21,181 nucleotides of DNA from Lagierella sp. (GCF_029983815.1 NZ_JASBYU010000023.1:1-21181); one strand, 5' to 3'; counted from the first letter of the stretch, positions 7,043-15,347 are shown. The notes: generated by a model not told the origin, from the letters alone. Made by a program: numbers and translations.

Positions 7043-8259
7043 TAAACGTAATAGGATTAGGATATATAGGATTGCCAACTGCATTAATGTTGGCTAAGGC
7101 AGGAAATAAAGTTTTTGGAACTGATATAAAGGAAGAAACTGTAAAAAAACTTTCCTGTGGAAACTTGACCTTTGAAGAAAAGGGAATGGATGAGTTATTT
7201 AAAAAGGCCTTGGGAAAGGACATAGAATTTGGTACAAAGCCGATTAAAACAAACTTTTACATCATTACAGCTCCAACGCCCTACGACAAGAATTCCAAGA
7301 AGTTGGACTGCTCCTTTGTAGTAAAAGCGGTGGAGTCAATTTTAGAATATGCAGAAGATAACGGGATAATAGTTATAGAGTCGACGGTTTCTCCAGGGGC
7401 CATAGACAACTACATAAGACCCATAGTAGAAGACTTTTGCAAAAGTAATGACAAGACTTTAAACATTTGCCATGCACCAGAGAGGATAATCCCAGGGAAT
7501 ATGGTCTATGAACTCATCCACAACTCCAGGACTATTGGAGCGGATGATAAAAAAATAGCAGAAAAGGTAAAGTCGGTGTATGAAACCTTTTGTAAAGGAG
7601 AAATAAACTTTACCGACATTCCAACGGCAGAGATGACCAAGGTAATAGAAAACACCTTTAGAGATGTGAACATTGCATTTGCAAACGAACTTGCAAAGAT
7701 ATGTAAACAGGGTGGTCTTGATGTAAATGAAGTTATACGAATAGCAAATAAGCACCCTAGAGTAAATATTTTAAAACCTGGTCCTGGAATCGGTGGTCAC
7801 TGTATCCCTGTGGATCCATGGTTTTTAGTTGGAGACTATCCACTCTATACAGAGCTTATCTATAAGGCAAGGCAGATAAATGACTCCATGCCTTCCTTTG
7901 TACTGGACGAAATATACGATATAATGCAAGAAAATGGCATCAAAGACCCTACAAGAGTGGGTCTTTATGGACTTACCTACAAGGAAAACATCGACGATAT
8001 AAGAGAATCGCCAACTTTACAAATATTAGAACTTCAAAAGAGACGTCTGGCAACACCTCTTAAGACCTACGATCCATGGATAAAGGAAAAAATTGTCGAA
8101 AATCAATATTTCAACTTAGATGAGTTTTTAAAATCTGTCGATTTGGTGGTAGTCCTGGTGGCCCATGATGAAATAGTAGAAAATCAGGATAAGTTAAAAG
8201 ATAAAATAGTCTACGATACTCGAAATGTAATCAAAGGGGATAGAATTTATAGATTGTGA
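7039..8259 (+). CDS. wecC: UDP-N-acetyl-D-mannosaminuronate dehydrogenase (WecC type)
   Basis: This enzyme oxidises UDP-ManNAc to UDP-ManNAcA with two NAD+. At 406 residues it matches the UDP-sugar dehydrogenase family: Rossmann G6-x-G8-x-x-G11, TAPTP near 78-81, APERIIPGN near 146-154, and the catalytic cysteine C255 in GGHCIPVDPW. The APERIIPGN form and the following WecB-type epimerase gene support ManNAc rather than glucose as substrate. It starts in a 4-base ATGA overlap with the glycosyltransferase gene, and its stop overlaps the upstream candidate start of the epimerase gene, so the three are translationally coupled. Confidence 0.9.
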   Translation: MINVIGLGYIGLPTALMLAKAGNKVFGTDIKEETVKKLSCGNLTFEEKGMDELFKKALGKDIEFGTKPIKTNFYIITAPTPYDKNSKKLDCSFVVKAVESILEYAEDNGIIVIESTVSPGAIDNYIRPIVEDFCKSNDKTLNICHAPERIIPGNMVYELIHNSRTIGADDKKIAEKVKSVYETFCKGEINFTDIPTAEMTKVIENTFRDVNIAFANELAKICKQGGLDVNEVIRIANKHPRVNILKPGPGIGGHCIPVDPWFLVGDYPLYTELIYKARQINDSMPSFVLDEIYDIMQENGIKDPTRVGLYGLTYKENIDDIRESPTLQILELQKRRLATPLKTYDPWIKEKIVENQYFNLDEFLKSVDLVVVLVAHDEIVENQDKLKDKIVYDTRNVIKGDRIYRL

Positions 8260-8264
8260 TAGAT

Positions 8265-9380
8265 ATGAAAAAGATAATGGTGGTTTTTGGCACTAGACCA
8301 GAAGCAATAAAGATGTGTCCTTTAATACTAGAATTAAAACAGAGAAAAGATCTAAAAGTCGTTGTAACCCTTACAGGGCAGCATAATGAAATGCTTGAAC
8401 AGGTAATGGAAGTCTTTAAAATAAAAGAGGACTACAATCTTAGGATTATGAAAAAAGAGCAGACCTTAACCGACATTGCAACGTCAATCATGGAGGGAAT
8501 GAAACCTATTCTTGAAGAAGAAAAACCAGACCTTGTCCTAGTACATGGAGATACATCTACTAGTTTTGTAGTTGCCCTTTCCTCTTTTTATAACAATATT
8601 CCCATTGGCCATGTAGAGGCAGGACTTAGAACCTACAATAAACTAAGTCCCTACCCAGAAGAGTTCAATAGACAGGCCATTTCTTCAATGGCAGACCTTC
8701 ACTTTGCCCCAACTAAAAGAGCAAAGGAAAACCTGATACAGGAAAAGAAGAGTGAATCTTCGATTTTTGTAACTGGAAACACAGTAATTGACGCACTTAA
8801 AGTGACAGTTAGCAAAGACTATCAAAACTCAATTTTGGACTTTGCAAAGGACAAAAAGCTAATACTACTTACCATGCATAGAAGGGAAAATCTTGGTCAA
8901 AAAATGCAGTCTGCATTTAGAGGAATAAGAAGGGTTTTAGAAGAGTCTGAAGACCTAGCCCTACTATATCCAGTACATTTAAACCCAAAAGTAAGAGAGT
9001 TAGCAAAAAAGGAATTTGGTGGAAGTTCAAAAATAAGCCTTATAGAACCGGTAGATGTATTCGATTTTCACAATATAATGAAAAAGTCCTACCTAATACT
9101 AACCGACAGTGGAGGAATCCAAGAAGAAGCGCCGGCTTTGGGAAAGCCTGTACTGGTTTTAAGGGATAGTACAGAAAGGCCTGAAGGCATTGAAGCTGGA
9201 ACCTTAAAGCTCATTGGAACCGATGAGCAGACAGTCTATAGAGAATTGAAGAACATTTTAAAAAATAGGGAAGATTATGAAAAGATGTCTAAGGCGATTA
9301 ACCCCTATGGAGACGGAAATGCAAGTCTATATATAGCAGATATCATTGAGGATTATTTTAAGGAGAAGAGCACCATTTAA
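8265..9380 (+). CDS. wecB: UDP-N-acetylglucosamine 2-epimerase, non-hydrolysing (WecB/MnaA)
   Basis: This cytosolic enzyme converts UDP-GlcNAc to UDP-ManNAc. From the ATG at 8265 it has 371 residues, beginning with the family-typical MKKIMVVFGTRPEAIKM. HGDT is at 94-97, HVEAGLR at 116-122, HRREN near 205, and DSGGIQEEAP and RPEGIEAGT in the C-half. A GTG at 8256 overlapping the upstream TGA would add three residues. Neither start has a strong ribosome site, so the family N-terminus decided the choice. Its product feeds the WecC-type dehydrogenase encoded just before it. No terminator is visible in 9381-9503. Confidence 0.94.
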   Translation: MKKIMVVFGTRPEAIKMCPLILELKQRKDLKVVVTLTGQHNEMLEQVMEVFKIKEDYNLRIMKKEQTLTDIATSIMEGMKPILEEEKPDLVLVHGDTSTSFVVALSSFYNNIPIGHVEAGLRTYNKLSPYPEEFNRQAISSMADLHFAPTKRAKENLIQEKKSESSIFVTGNTVIDALKVTVSKDYQNSILDFAKDKKLILLTMHRRENLGQKMQSAFRGIRRVLEESEDLALLYPVHLNPKVRELAKKEFGGSSKISLIEPVDVFDFHNIMKKSYLILTDSGGIQEEAPALGKPVLVLRDSTERPEGIEAGTLKLIGTDEQTVYRELKNILKNREDYEKMSKAINPYGDGNASLYIADIIEDYFKEKSTI

Positions 9381-9503
9381 AACCATCTAATTAAAAACAG
9401 TGCCTAATATTTTTATTGGACTAAACATAATAAGATCGTTTAAGAGCATTAAGTTGGATGAGAGTTAGAAGACATGAATGTATGACTTAGATAGGTGATT
9501 TAT

Positions 9504-10844
9504 TTGGAAAGAAAAGTTTATTTTAAACACGCAATAAAAATGGCTTGGCCTTCCGTTTTAGAGAGTTTTTTCATAGCCATGGCAGGACTCATAGACACCT
9601 ACATGGTATCGGCTCTGGGAAGTTATGCAGTAGCAGCAGTTGGACTTACAAACCAACCAAAGTTTATAGGGTTTACTATATTCTTTGCAATAAACGTTGC
9701 GGTTTCTGCCCTGGTAGCAAGACGAAAAGGAGAAAGGGATAAGAAATTAGCAAACGAGGCGCTCCTTACAGCCTTTGTCATCACCATGGTTTTAGTTGTC
9801 TTTATAACCTTTATAATGGTCTATTACGCTCCAGAACTTCTAAGGTTTTCAGGAAGCAATAAAGACACCCACCAACCTGCCCTTATCTACTTTAGAATAC
9901 TGATGGGTGGGATGGTCTTTGGAACCATAAGCATGGTGATAAATGCGGCCCAAAGGGGAAGTGGAAACACACAGATAGCATTTACGACAAATCTTGTTTC
10001 AAGCCTCGTAAACATCCTATTCAACTACCTATTAATCGGTGGAAACTTCGGATTTCCAAAACTAGGAGTTGCAGGAGCGGCCCTTGCAACAGTCCTTGGG
10101 ACGGTTGTAGCTACCATAATGAGTGTACGTTCCCTCTTTAAAAAGGACTCCTTTGTCCAAATCCCCTATATAATAAAGGAAAGGATTGGACCTAGACTTA
10201 GGACAGGAAAGAGGATTGCAAGACTAGGAGTCAATCTATTAGTAGAAAACCTATGTGTTAGAGTGGGTTTTATGACGACAGCTCTCATGGCGGCAAGTCT
10301 TGGAACAGACGCCTTTGCATCACATAATGTCGGAATGAACCTTCTTAGCCTCTGCTTTGCCTTTGCCGATGGAATGCAGGTAGCCGCAGTAGCCTTAACT
10401 GGCTCAAGCCTTGGAGCCGGAAAAAAGGAAAATGCCAAGATATATGGTAAGGTGTGCCAACAACTAGGGTTTATAATTTCAGTGATACTTTCCCTAATTC
10501 TTCTGATATTTGGAGAAAAGATATTTAGACTCTATTTTAAAGAAGAACATATAGTAGAAACGGGAATTATGATTTCAAGATTTATGATGATTATAGCTCT
10601 ACTGCAAATTTCACAAATTATATATGGGGGTTGCCTAAGGGCTGCAGGAGATGTAAAATACACCTTAGTAGTATCCATAATTTCAGTAACCATCATAAGA
10701 ACATCAGTCACTTATATCCTAGTTTCCCTACTTGACATGGGACTTAGAGGGATTTGGCTTGGAATATTAGCGGACCAGTTTTCAAGGTTTGTACTTATGG
10801 CAAGTAGATTTAACAAAGGAAAATGGGTCAATATAAAAATATAG
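9504..10844 (+). CDS. MATE family efflux transporter
   Basis: This is a 12-helix inner-membrane antiporter expected to export drugs or metabolites using H+ or Na+. The N-terminal MAWPSVLESFFIAMAGLIDT and the repeated pattern in the second half (LGVNLLVENLCVRVGFMTT) are the two MATE halves. I chose the TTG at 9504 because AGGTGA (9493-9498) sits 5 bases before it; the GTG at 9495 would use those same bases as codons and has no ribosome site of its own. An 11-base gap separates it from the dipeptidase gene, so they are cotranscribed. The substrate is unknown. Confidence 0.9.
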   Translation: MERKVYFKHAIKMAWPSVLESFFIAMAGLIDTYMVSALGSYAVAAVGLTNQPKFIGFTIFFAINVAVSALVARRKGERDKKLANEALLTAFVITMVLVVFITFIMVYYAPELLRFSGSNKDTHQPALIYFRILMGGMVFGTISMVINAAQRGSGNTQIAFTTNLVSSLVNILFNYLLIGGNFGFPKLGVAGAALATVLGTVVATIMSVRSLFKKDSFVQIPYIIKERIGPRLRTGKRIARLGVNLLVENLCVRVGFMTTALMAASLGTDAFASHNVGMNLLSLCFAFADGMQVAAVALTGSSLGAGKKENAKIYGKVCQQLGFIISVILSLILLIFGEKIFRLYFKEEHIVETGIMISRFMMIIALLQISQIIYGGCLRAAGDVKYTLVVSIISVTIIRTSVTYILVSLLDMGLRGIWLGILADQFSRFVLMASRFNKGKWVNIKI

Positions 10845-10855
10845 GGAGATAGAAA

Positions 10856-11824
10856 ATGTATATAGATTTACACTGTGACACAGTCATGAAATATATAAAA
10901 GATTTAAAGACACAAGAGATATATGAAGGGAAAACATCTCATATTGGACTTAAAGAGTTATATGATTTAAAAGTAAAAGCGCAATTTATGGCGATTTACC
11001 TTCCCAGCAAAGAGGATTTAAAAGAACTTAACCTAGAAGACATAACAGATTGGGAATATGTGGATAGGGCTTTAAACTTCTACAGCAAAATAGAAGAATC
11101 CTACCCAGACAAGTTCAAAGTGACAAGTAATTACAAGGAGTACCTGCAAAACAAAGAAAAGAACATAGTGAGCCTATTTCCAACTATTGAAGATGGAAGA
11201 CTTATAGAAAATGTTGAGCAGATTAAAGAGCTAAAAGAAAAGAAAATCACACTGATAACACTACTTTGGAACCATGAAAATGGCCTTGGATGCCCACACT
11301 CCTATTCTGGATATGAAGAAAAGGCAGGACTTAAACCCTTAGGACTTGAAGTTTTAAAGGAGATGGAGTTTCAAAAAATTATTATAGACGTTTCCCACCT
11401 AAACGAACAGGGCATCTCCGATGTTTTAAATAACACCACAAAACCCTTCGTTGCAAGTCATTCCAACGCAAGAGCCGTAACGGATGTCACAAGAAACCTT
11501 TCAGACATACAACTTAAAAGCCTTGGAGAAAGGGGTTGTGTAGCAGGACTTAACCTTTGTCCAAAGTTTTCTTCCCCAGACCCTTCAGCAATGACAACCT
11601 TTAAGGACTATGAAAATCATATTAGACATATGCTTGACATAGGAGGAGAAGATTTGGTTTGTCTTGGAACTGACTTTGATGGAATAGGTGGAGAATTTGA
11701 AATAAGTAGACCTCATAGAGTAGTAGATTTTCTAAACTACTTAAACACCCAAGGACTACCTGCTTCAATTGTGGAAAAGATTGCCTATAAAAATGTAGAA
11801 AGGTTCTTTGAAGAGTACTATTAA
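10856..11824 (+). CDS. Membrane dipeptidase (peptidase family M19)
   Basis: This 322-residue zinc-dependent dipeptidase belongs to the renal dipeptidase family. Metal and catalytic motifs are all present: H6-x-D8 at the N-terminus, the bridging glutamate E112 in PTIEDGR, H181 in DVSH, H202 in SHSNAR, and D273 in GTDFDG. There is no signal peptide, so the bacterial form is cytosolic and probably cleaves dipeptides, including those with D-residues. It sits between the MATE exporter and a small membrane protein, with AGGGAG before the ATG. Confidence 0.93.
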   Translation: MYIDLHCDTVMKYIKDLKTQEIYEGKTSHIGLKELYDLKVKAQFMAIYLPSKEDLKELNLEDITDWEYVDRALNFYSKIEESYPDKFKVTSNYKEYLQNKEKNIVSLFPTIEDGRLIENVEQIKELKEKKITLITLLWNHENGLGCPHSYSGYEEKAGLKPLGLEVLKEMEFQKIIIDVSHLNEQGISDVLNNTTKPFVASHSNARAVTDVTRNLSDIQLKSLGERGCVAGLNLCPKFSSPDPSAMTTFKDYENHIRHMLDIGGEDLVCLGTDFDGIGGEFEISRPHRVVDFLNYLNTQGLPASIVEKIAYKNVERFFEEYY

Positions 11825-11825
11825 G

Positions 11826-12125
11826 ATGAATTTTTATATTTTGATATGGAGTATTAACCTATTGATATGGATTGTTTCCATATCCTTAGGATATTACCTA
11901 GAAAAGACTAAAACAAAAGAAGAAGGCTTTGAAAAACTGGACAAAATGCTTGGAGCATACCTTAGTAAAATCTCCCTAGGTATACTTCCCATCATCATTT
12001 TGTCCATAGTTTTATCCAAAGACAAGAGTGACTACATTGTCGCAGTCGTAGGATCTTTAATAATATTACTACAGATTTTAGTTCCTTCAGCCCTAATAAT
12101 TGTACTCTTTAAAAACAGGGAATAG
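11826..12125 (+). CDS. Small hydrophobic membrane protein, unknown function
   Basis: The 99-residue protein has three predicted membrane spans (about residues 4-24, 44-62 and 68-93) and a short charged loop after the first. I do not recognise a family. The ATG lies one base past the dipeptidase stop, which suggests coupling; a TTG at 11808 would add six residues but overlaps the upstream gene. No terminator follows within 12126-12277, which shows no gene. Confidence 0.6.
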   Translation: MNFYILIWSINLLIWIVSISLGYYLEKTKTKEEGFEKLDKMLGAYLSKISLGILPIIILSIVLSKDKSDYIVAVVGSLIILLQILVPSALIIVLFKNRE

Positions 12126-12277
12126 CAAAAGGTTTACACAGTGTTTTTGTCTGGATCAATGTCTCTTTAACACAGCTATCATTGTTACATCAAAATTTAA
12201 TTTAAAAAGTGCTTAATATATACTGAGATAATAAGATGGTACCGAGTTAAAAATATATTAAAAAACTTTACATATAT

Positions 12278-12306
12278 TTGACACTAGAGATGCAGAGTGC
12301 TAACAT
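12278..12306 (+). promoter_or_regulatory. Strong promoter of the RiPP operon
   Basis: A perfect TTGACA (12278-12283), a 17-bp spacer and TAACAT (12301-12306) with a TGC extended -10 element at 12298-12300. The predicted start is at 12312-12314, the first bases of the left inverted-repeat arm. It is one of the two best promoters in the window, with that of rpsL, which fits high expression of a precursor peptide. Confidence 0.8.
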
Positions 12307-12312
12307 AATATT

Positions 12313-12324
12313 GGCGAGATCAAT
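12313..12324 (+). repeat. Left arm of a 12-bp perfect inverted repeat
   Basis: GGCGAGATCAAT is repeated as its exact reverse complement at 12559-12570. The arms frame the precursor gene and are unusually GC-rich for this segment. This arm lies at or within one base of the predicted transcription start, so the mRNA 5' end could pair with the spacer upstream of the first maturase gene. Confidence 0.8.
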
Positions 12325-12358
12325 AAATGGTGATAACAATAAATCAAAGGAGATAGCT

Positions 12359-12535
12359 ATGAATTTAGGAAATGTAAATAATATTTTTGAAGAGATTGAA
12401 AACATGAAAAAAGAGAAGGATATTATTAGATTAAAAAAATTAAAGGGTGTCACTAGTCGTAGTAGTTGCGCTTGTTGCTGTGCAAGTCACGGTGGAGGTA
12501 AGGCGAAATTCGAAGAAAAAAGTCTAGTAAAGTAG
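12359..12535 (+). CDS. Cysteine-rich RiPP precursor peptide (candidate, unnamed class)
   Basis: This 58-residue peptide has a strong ribosome site (AAAGGAG, 12346-12352) 6 bases before its ATG. Residues 1-34 form a charged, probably helical leader with acidic residues at 11-14 and many lysines at 17-29. Residues 35-47 read S-S-C-A-C-C-C-A-S-H-G-G-G, with four cysteines at 37 and 39-41, and residues 48-58 form a charged tail. No signal peptide and no double-glycine cleavage site; K-G at 29-30 is the only glycine near the leader/core border. It directly precedes two radical SAM/SPASM proteins and an exporter, which is why I read it as their substrate. A longer reading from the TTG at 12278 would begin inside the -35 box and is rejected. 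Sactipeptide, ranthipeptide and a metal-binding product are all possible. Confidence 0.82.
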   Translation: MNLGNVNNIFEEIENMKKEKDIIRLKKLKGVTSRSSCACCCASHGGGKAKFEEKSLVK

Positions 12536-12558
12536 TAGCAGAGTAAATTGGTAAATAC

Positions 12559-12570
12559 ATTGATCTCGCC
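12559..12570 (+). repeat. Right arm of a 12-bp perfect inverted repeat
   Basis: ATTGATCTCGCC is the exact reverse complement of 12313-12324, with 234 bases between the arms. It lies in the 101-base gap between precursor and first maturase, 24 bases past the precursor stop. There is no T-tract after it, so this is not a terminator. Confidence 0.8.
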
Positions 12571-12574
12571 TATC

Positions 12575-12603
12575 TTTACAATGGTAAAAATTATGCTTAG
12601 AGT
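12575..12603 (+). promoter_or_regulatory. Possible secondary promoter before the first maturase gene
   Basis: TTTACA (12575-12580) and TAGAGT (12598-12603) are 17 bp apart, with four or five consensus matches each. It starts only a few bases after the right inverted-repeat arm and could give the maturases expression independent of the precursor. Weak evidence in AT-rich DNA. Confidence 0.25.
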
Positions 12604-12636
12604 TTTAGATTATTTTCATTTAAAAGGAGTAGCAAC

Positions 12637-13968
12637 ATGCATTCAGCTTTTATAAAAAAAACTAAAGAAATTAATTTGTATGATAGTAGTACCAGAGAGA
12701 ATCTAGGTACTCTTAGTGGGTTACAGACATTACTTTTATATGCTTATTACAAGAAATTCACCAATAAAGAAATTAGTAATTTATTAAGAAAACTTTATTA
12801 CATAGAAGAAGAATTAAACCTGGACTTTGAAAAGTACATGGAAACTAGATTTTGGTTTATCTTAAGCAATTTTGAAACAATAATCTTTGATATTGAATTA
12901 AAAGATCTGATACAAGATTTAGAAAAGTATGTATACTTAGATAGAGTGAAATATTTTACACCAGTAAAAATGGTGATTTCTCTAACGAATAGTTGTGCTC
13001 ATAAATGCAGTTATTGTTATGCGCATAAAAAAATTCTTCCAAAAAGAGAATTGAATTACGATAAGATAAAAGATATCGTGGATTATTGTTGTACAAACAA
13101 TATTAAAGAAATTGATTTTACTGGAGGAGATGTTTTTACTAGAAATGACATGTTTGATATTTTTGAATTATTAAATTCCAAGGGAATAAAGTGTAATATT
13201 TCTACTAAAATAGTATTAAACAAAGAAAATCTTCAAAAACTTATTCAAACAAATGTAATTAAATCTTTTCAGTTCAGCTTAGATAGTCTTTATCAAGAAG
13301 AAAATGACATGCTAGTTAAAAAAGTAAATGTTAAAGAAGCGTTATTATTTTTAAGGTCACTTGTTAAGGAATCAAAGTTTGAAGAAATAAAAGTCAATTC
13401 GGTTATAACAAAGTATAATATCTGTAACATTTTAGATTTAAGTGACAAGCTTTTTGATATAGGAGTAGATAAACATTGTCTGAGTCCTTATACATTTAGC
13501 AAAGGTATAAATAATGAGGTGTTTTTTGCTTCTACGGATCAGTTTAATACATTATTTAATAAAATTAAAACACGTTCTGATAACCATAAACTCGAGTTTC
13601 CGATATCTCTAAACCGAACTAAAGAGATTAATGATGTTATTGTTTGCAATGCCGGAGTTGATGGTATGGTAATTAATAATGATGGAAACGTATTTCTTTG
13701 TGAAAGAATGTGTGGAGACATAACTCATTCCATTGGAAATGTATATAACAGTGATTTGCGTTCAATATGGAATAATAAAAAGATATACAATTATTTGCTT
13801 CCAAATAGGGAATTATTCAAAAAGTCTAAATGTTATAATTGTGATAAATTCACCGATTGCGTATATGAAAGAGGAATATGTTATATACATTCAGAACTCT
13901 TATCAGGAGAATTTTATGGTCCAGACAATTATTGCACTACTAAAAAACACTCAAGGAGAATATACTAA
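12637..13968 (+). CDS. Radical SAM/SPASM peptide maturase, copy 1
   Basis: This 443-residue protein would use a [4Fe-4S] cluster and S-adenosylmethionine to modify the neighbouring peptide. Residues about 20-85 look like a degenerate PqqD-like RiPP recognition domain. The radical SAM cysteines are C120-x3-C124-x2-C127, followed by GGD at 163-165. The C-terminal SPASM region has cysteines at 337, 355, 359, 399, 402, 408, 415 and 433, in the expected C-gap-GxxxxC, CxxCxxxxxC order, enough for two auxiliary clusters. AAAAGGAG lies 7 bases before the ATG. Its stop overlaps the next start by one base (TAATG). Sequence similarity to the next protein runs along the whole length. The modification type cannot be read from sequence alone. 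Confidence 0.9.
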   Translation: MHSAFIKKTKEINLYDSSTRENLGTLSGLQTLLLYAYYKKFTNKEISNLLRKLYYIEEELNLDFEKYMETRFWFILSNFETIIFDIELKDLIQDLEKYVYLDRVKYFTPVKMVISLTNSCAHKCSYCYAHKKILPKRELNYDKIKDIVDYCCTNNIKEIDFTGGDVFTRNDMFDIFELLNSKGIKCNISTKIVLNKENLQKLIQTNVIKSFQFSLDSLYQEENDMLVKKVNVKEALLFLRSLVKESKFEEIKVNSVITKYNICNILDLSDKLFDIGVDKHCLSPYTFSKGINNEVFFASTDQFNTLFNKIKTRSDNHKLEFPISLNRTKEINDVIVCNAGVDGMVINNDGNVFLCERMCGDITHSIGNVYNSDLRSIWNNKKIYNYLLPNRELFKKSKCYNCDKFTDCVYERGICYIHSELLSGEFYGPDNYCTTKKHSRRIY

Positions 13969-15347
13969 TGAGTAAATATATTAATACAAAAGAAAAGACC
14001 AGATTGATAAGTAAGAAATCAAAAAATATAATTTATAATGTAGACCCTCTATATACACTTGACAAGGTGTTTTTTTTAGATGATTACGAATTGCACATAT
14101 TCAAATTGATTTTAAAAGGATATTCGGTCAAAGAGATAATAACAATAGTCAACAAATCAAATTTTTTGGGGTATAATATAACAGAAACGTGGATAGAAGA
14201 CTTTGTGGATAAATATAATCATTTCTGTTTTTTATCAAAAACTAAAGAGGAAAGAAATATTGATTTTGATATTAATGTTACAGACTTACTACCAGACTAT
14301 TTCAATTGCAGAAATAAGTTTGATTTTCCGATTATGTTATCAATAAGATTGACAAATAAATGTGATTCTTTTTGTAAATATTGTTTTAACAACTCAAATA
14401 CAGGAGAAATAACACATTTAGAATTTAATAGGCTTATTAATATACTGGATGAAAGTTATACCGAAGGATTGCGAAGTATAAATTTAACTGGAGGAGATCC
14501 TTTATTATACATCAATTTTATTGAGTTGTTAGAATATTTAAATAAAAGAAGATTCTCATTCCAATTTTCAACTAAACATATTCTTACAGAACCTGAAATA
14601 AGGAAATTAAATAGAGCGGGTCTAAAGAAAATACAGATTAGTCTAGATAGCGTAGACGATGAAGTTAATTATTATTTGACTGGAAAGAAAAACTATTTTA
14701 GAAACATGGAAGAGTCTATTAAATTATTAATAAATTATGGTATAGAAGTTGAAGTTAATTCGGTTGTAACAAGTAGTAGTGTAAAAGGAATTCCTAAATT
14801 ATTCAAGGCACTTCGTGATTTAGAAGTTACCAGACATTTTCTTACACCATTTCTTATTTCGTCCGGTAGAGGAAATAAAGAACTTTGTGCTCAAGAAGAA
14901 AAATATATTCGCCTTGAGGAATTTTTAAATAAAGAAAGATTAAAGTATCAACCCATGGAAATTCAGCTTTCTATTCCAGAACAGTCCATAGACTATAGTT
15001 TTTCTCCAGGAAACAATCTTGTATGTACAGGCGGGAGGCTGTCATTAGTCATAAACAATAATGGTGATGTGACTTTTTGTGAAAGATTATTAGATAACAA
15101 ACAGTTTGTCGTGGGCAACATATATAAACAAGCATTAACTGACATCTGGAATTCTGATAATTTAAAGAAATTTGTCAATCCGAGTCCGATATTTTTTGAA
15201 GACCAACCATGTGAACATTGTAGTAAATTTAATAAATGTATTTGTGAAAATGGTTTATGCTATGCGAGAGCTTACCAAATGAATAGCATAGCTTTTAGTA
15301 TAGATCCTTTTTGCGAAAAATCTAATAATAAGATGAGGTTTCACTGA
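13968..15347 (+). CDS. Radical SAM/SPASM peptide maturase, copy 2
   Basis: This 459-residue paralogue of the preceding protein has a clearer PqqD-like recognition domain at about residues 28-90 (LDDYELHIFKLILKGYSVKEI). The radical SAM cysteines are C132-x3-C136-x2-C139, with GGD at 175-177, and the SPASM cysteines are at 353, 371, 415, 418, 424, 426, 431 and 449. Blocks shared with copy 1 include VNSV, INN-x-G-x-V-x-F/L-CER, GN-x-Y and C-x-x-C-x-KF-x-x-C. AAGGAG lies 9 bases before the ATG. Its TGA overlaps the ABC ATPase start by one base. Whether the pair forms a heterodimer, acts in sequence, or each makes different links is open. Confidence 0.9.
   Translation: MSKYINTKEKTRLISKKSKNIIYNVDPLYTLDKVFFLDDYELHIFKLILKGYSVKEIITIVNKSNFLGYNITETWIEDFVDKYNHFCFLSKTKEERNIDFDINVTDLLPDYFNCRNKFDFPIMLSIRLTNKCDSFCKYCFNNSNTGEITHLEFNRLINILDESYTEGLRSINLTGGDPLLYINFIELLEYLNKRRFSFQFSTKHILTEPEIRKLNRAGLKKIQISLDSVDDEVNYYLTGKKNYFRNMEESIKLLINYGIEVEVNSVVTSSSVKGIPKLFKALRDLEVTRHFLTPFLISSGRGNKELCAQEEKYIRLEEFLNKERLKYQPMEIQLSIPEQSIDYSFSPGNNLVCTGGRLSLVINNNGDVTFCERLLDNKQFVVGNIYKQALTDIWNSDNLKKFVNPSPIFFEDQPCEHCSKFNKCICENGLCYARAYQMNSIAFSIDPFCEKSNNKMRFH

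Noticed and set aside
12226..12249. A TGGTACCGAG string resembling the T-box antiterminator core upstream of the RiPP operon.
   Set aside because: No specifier stem I, no paired antiterminator and no terminator follow; the RiPP promoter lies downstream of it. At most a decayed remnant.
12278..12358. An 85-residue version of the precursor starting at TTG 12278.
   Set aside because: That TTG is part of the TTGACA -35 box and lies upstream of the predicted transcription start; the ATG at 12359 has a strong, well-spaced ribosome site.
12313..12570. The inverted repeats as ends of an insertion sequence or CRISPR-like unit.
   Set aside because: There is no transposase, no target duplication next to the arms and only two copies in inverted orientation, so neither reading is supported.
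12593..12655. A 20-codon open frame overlapping the start of maturase 1, considered as a second precursor.
   Set aside because: It has no ribosome site, one cysteine, and simply reads the maturase start region in another frame.
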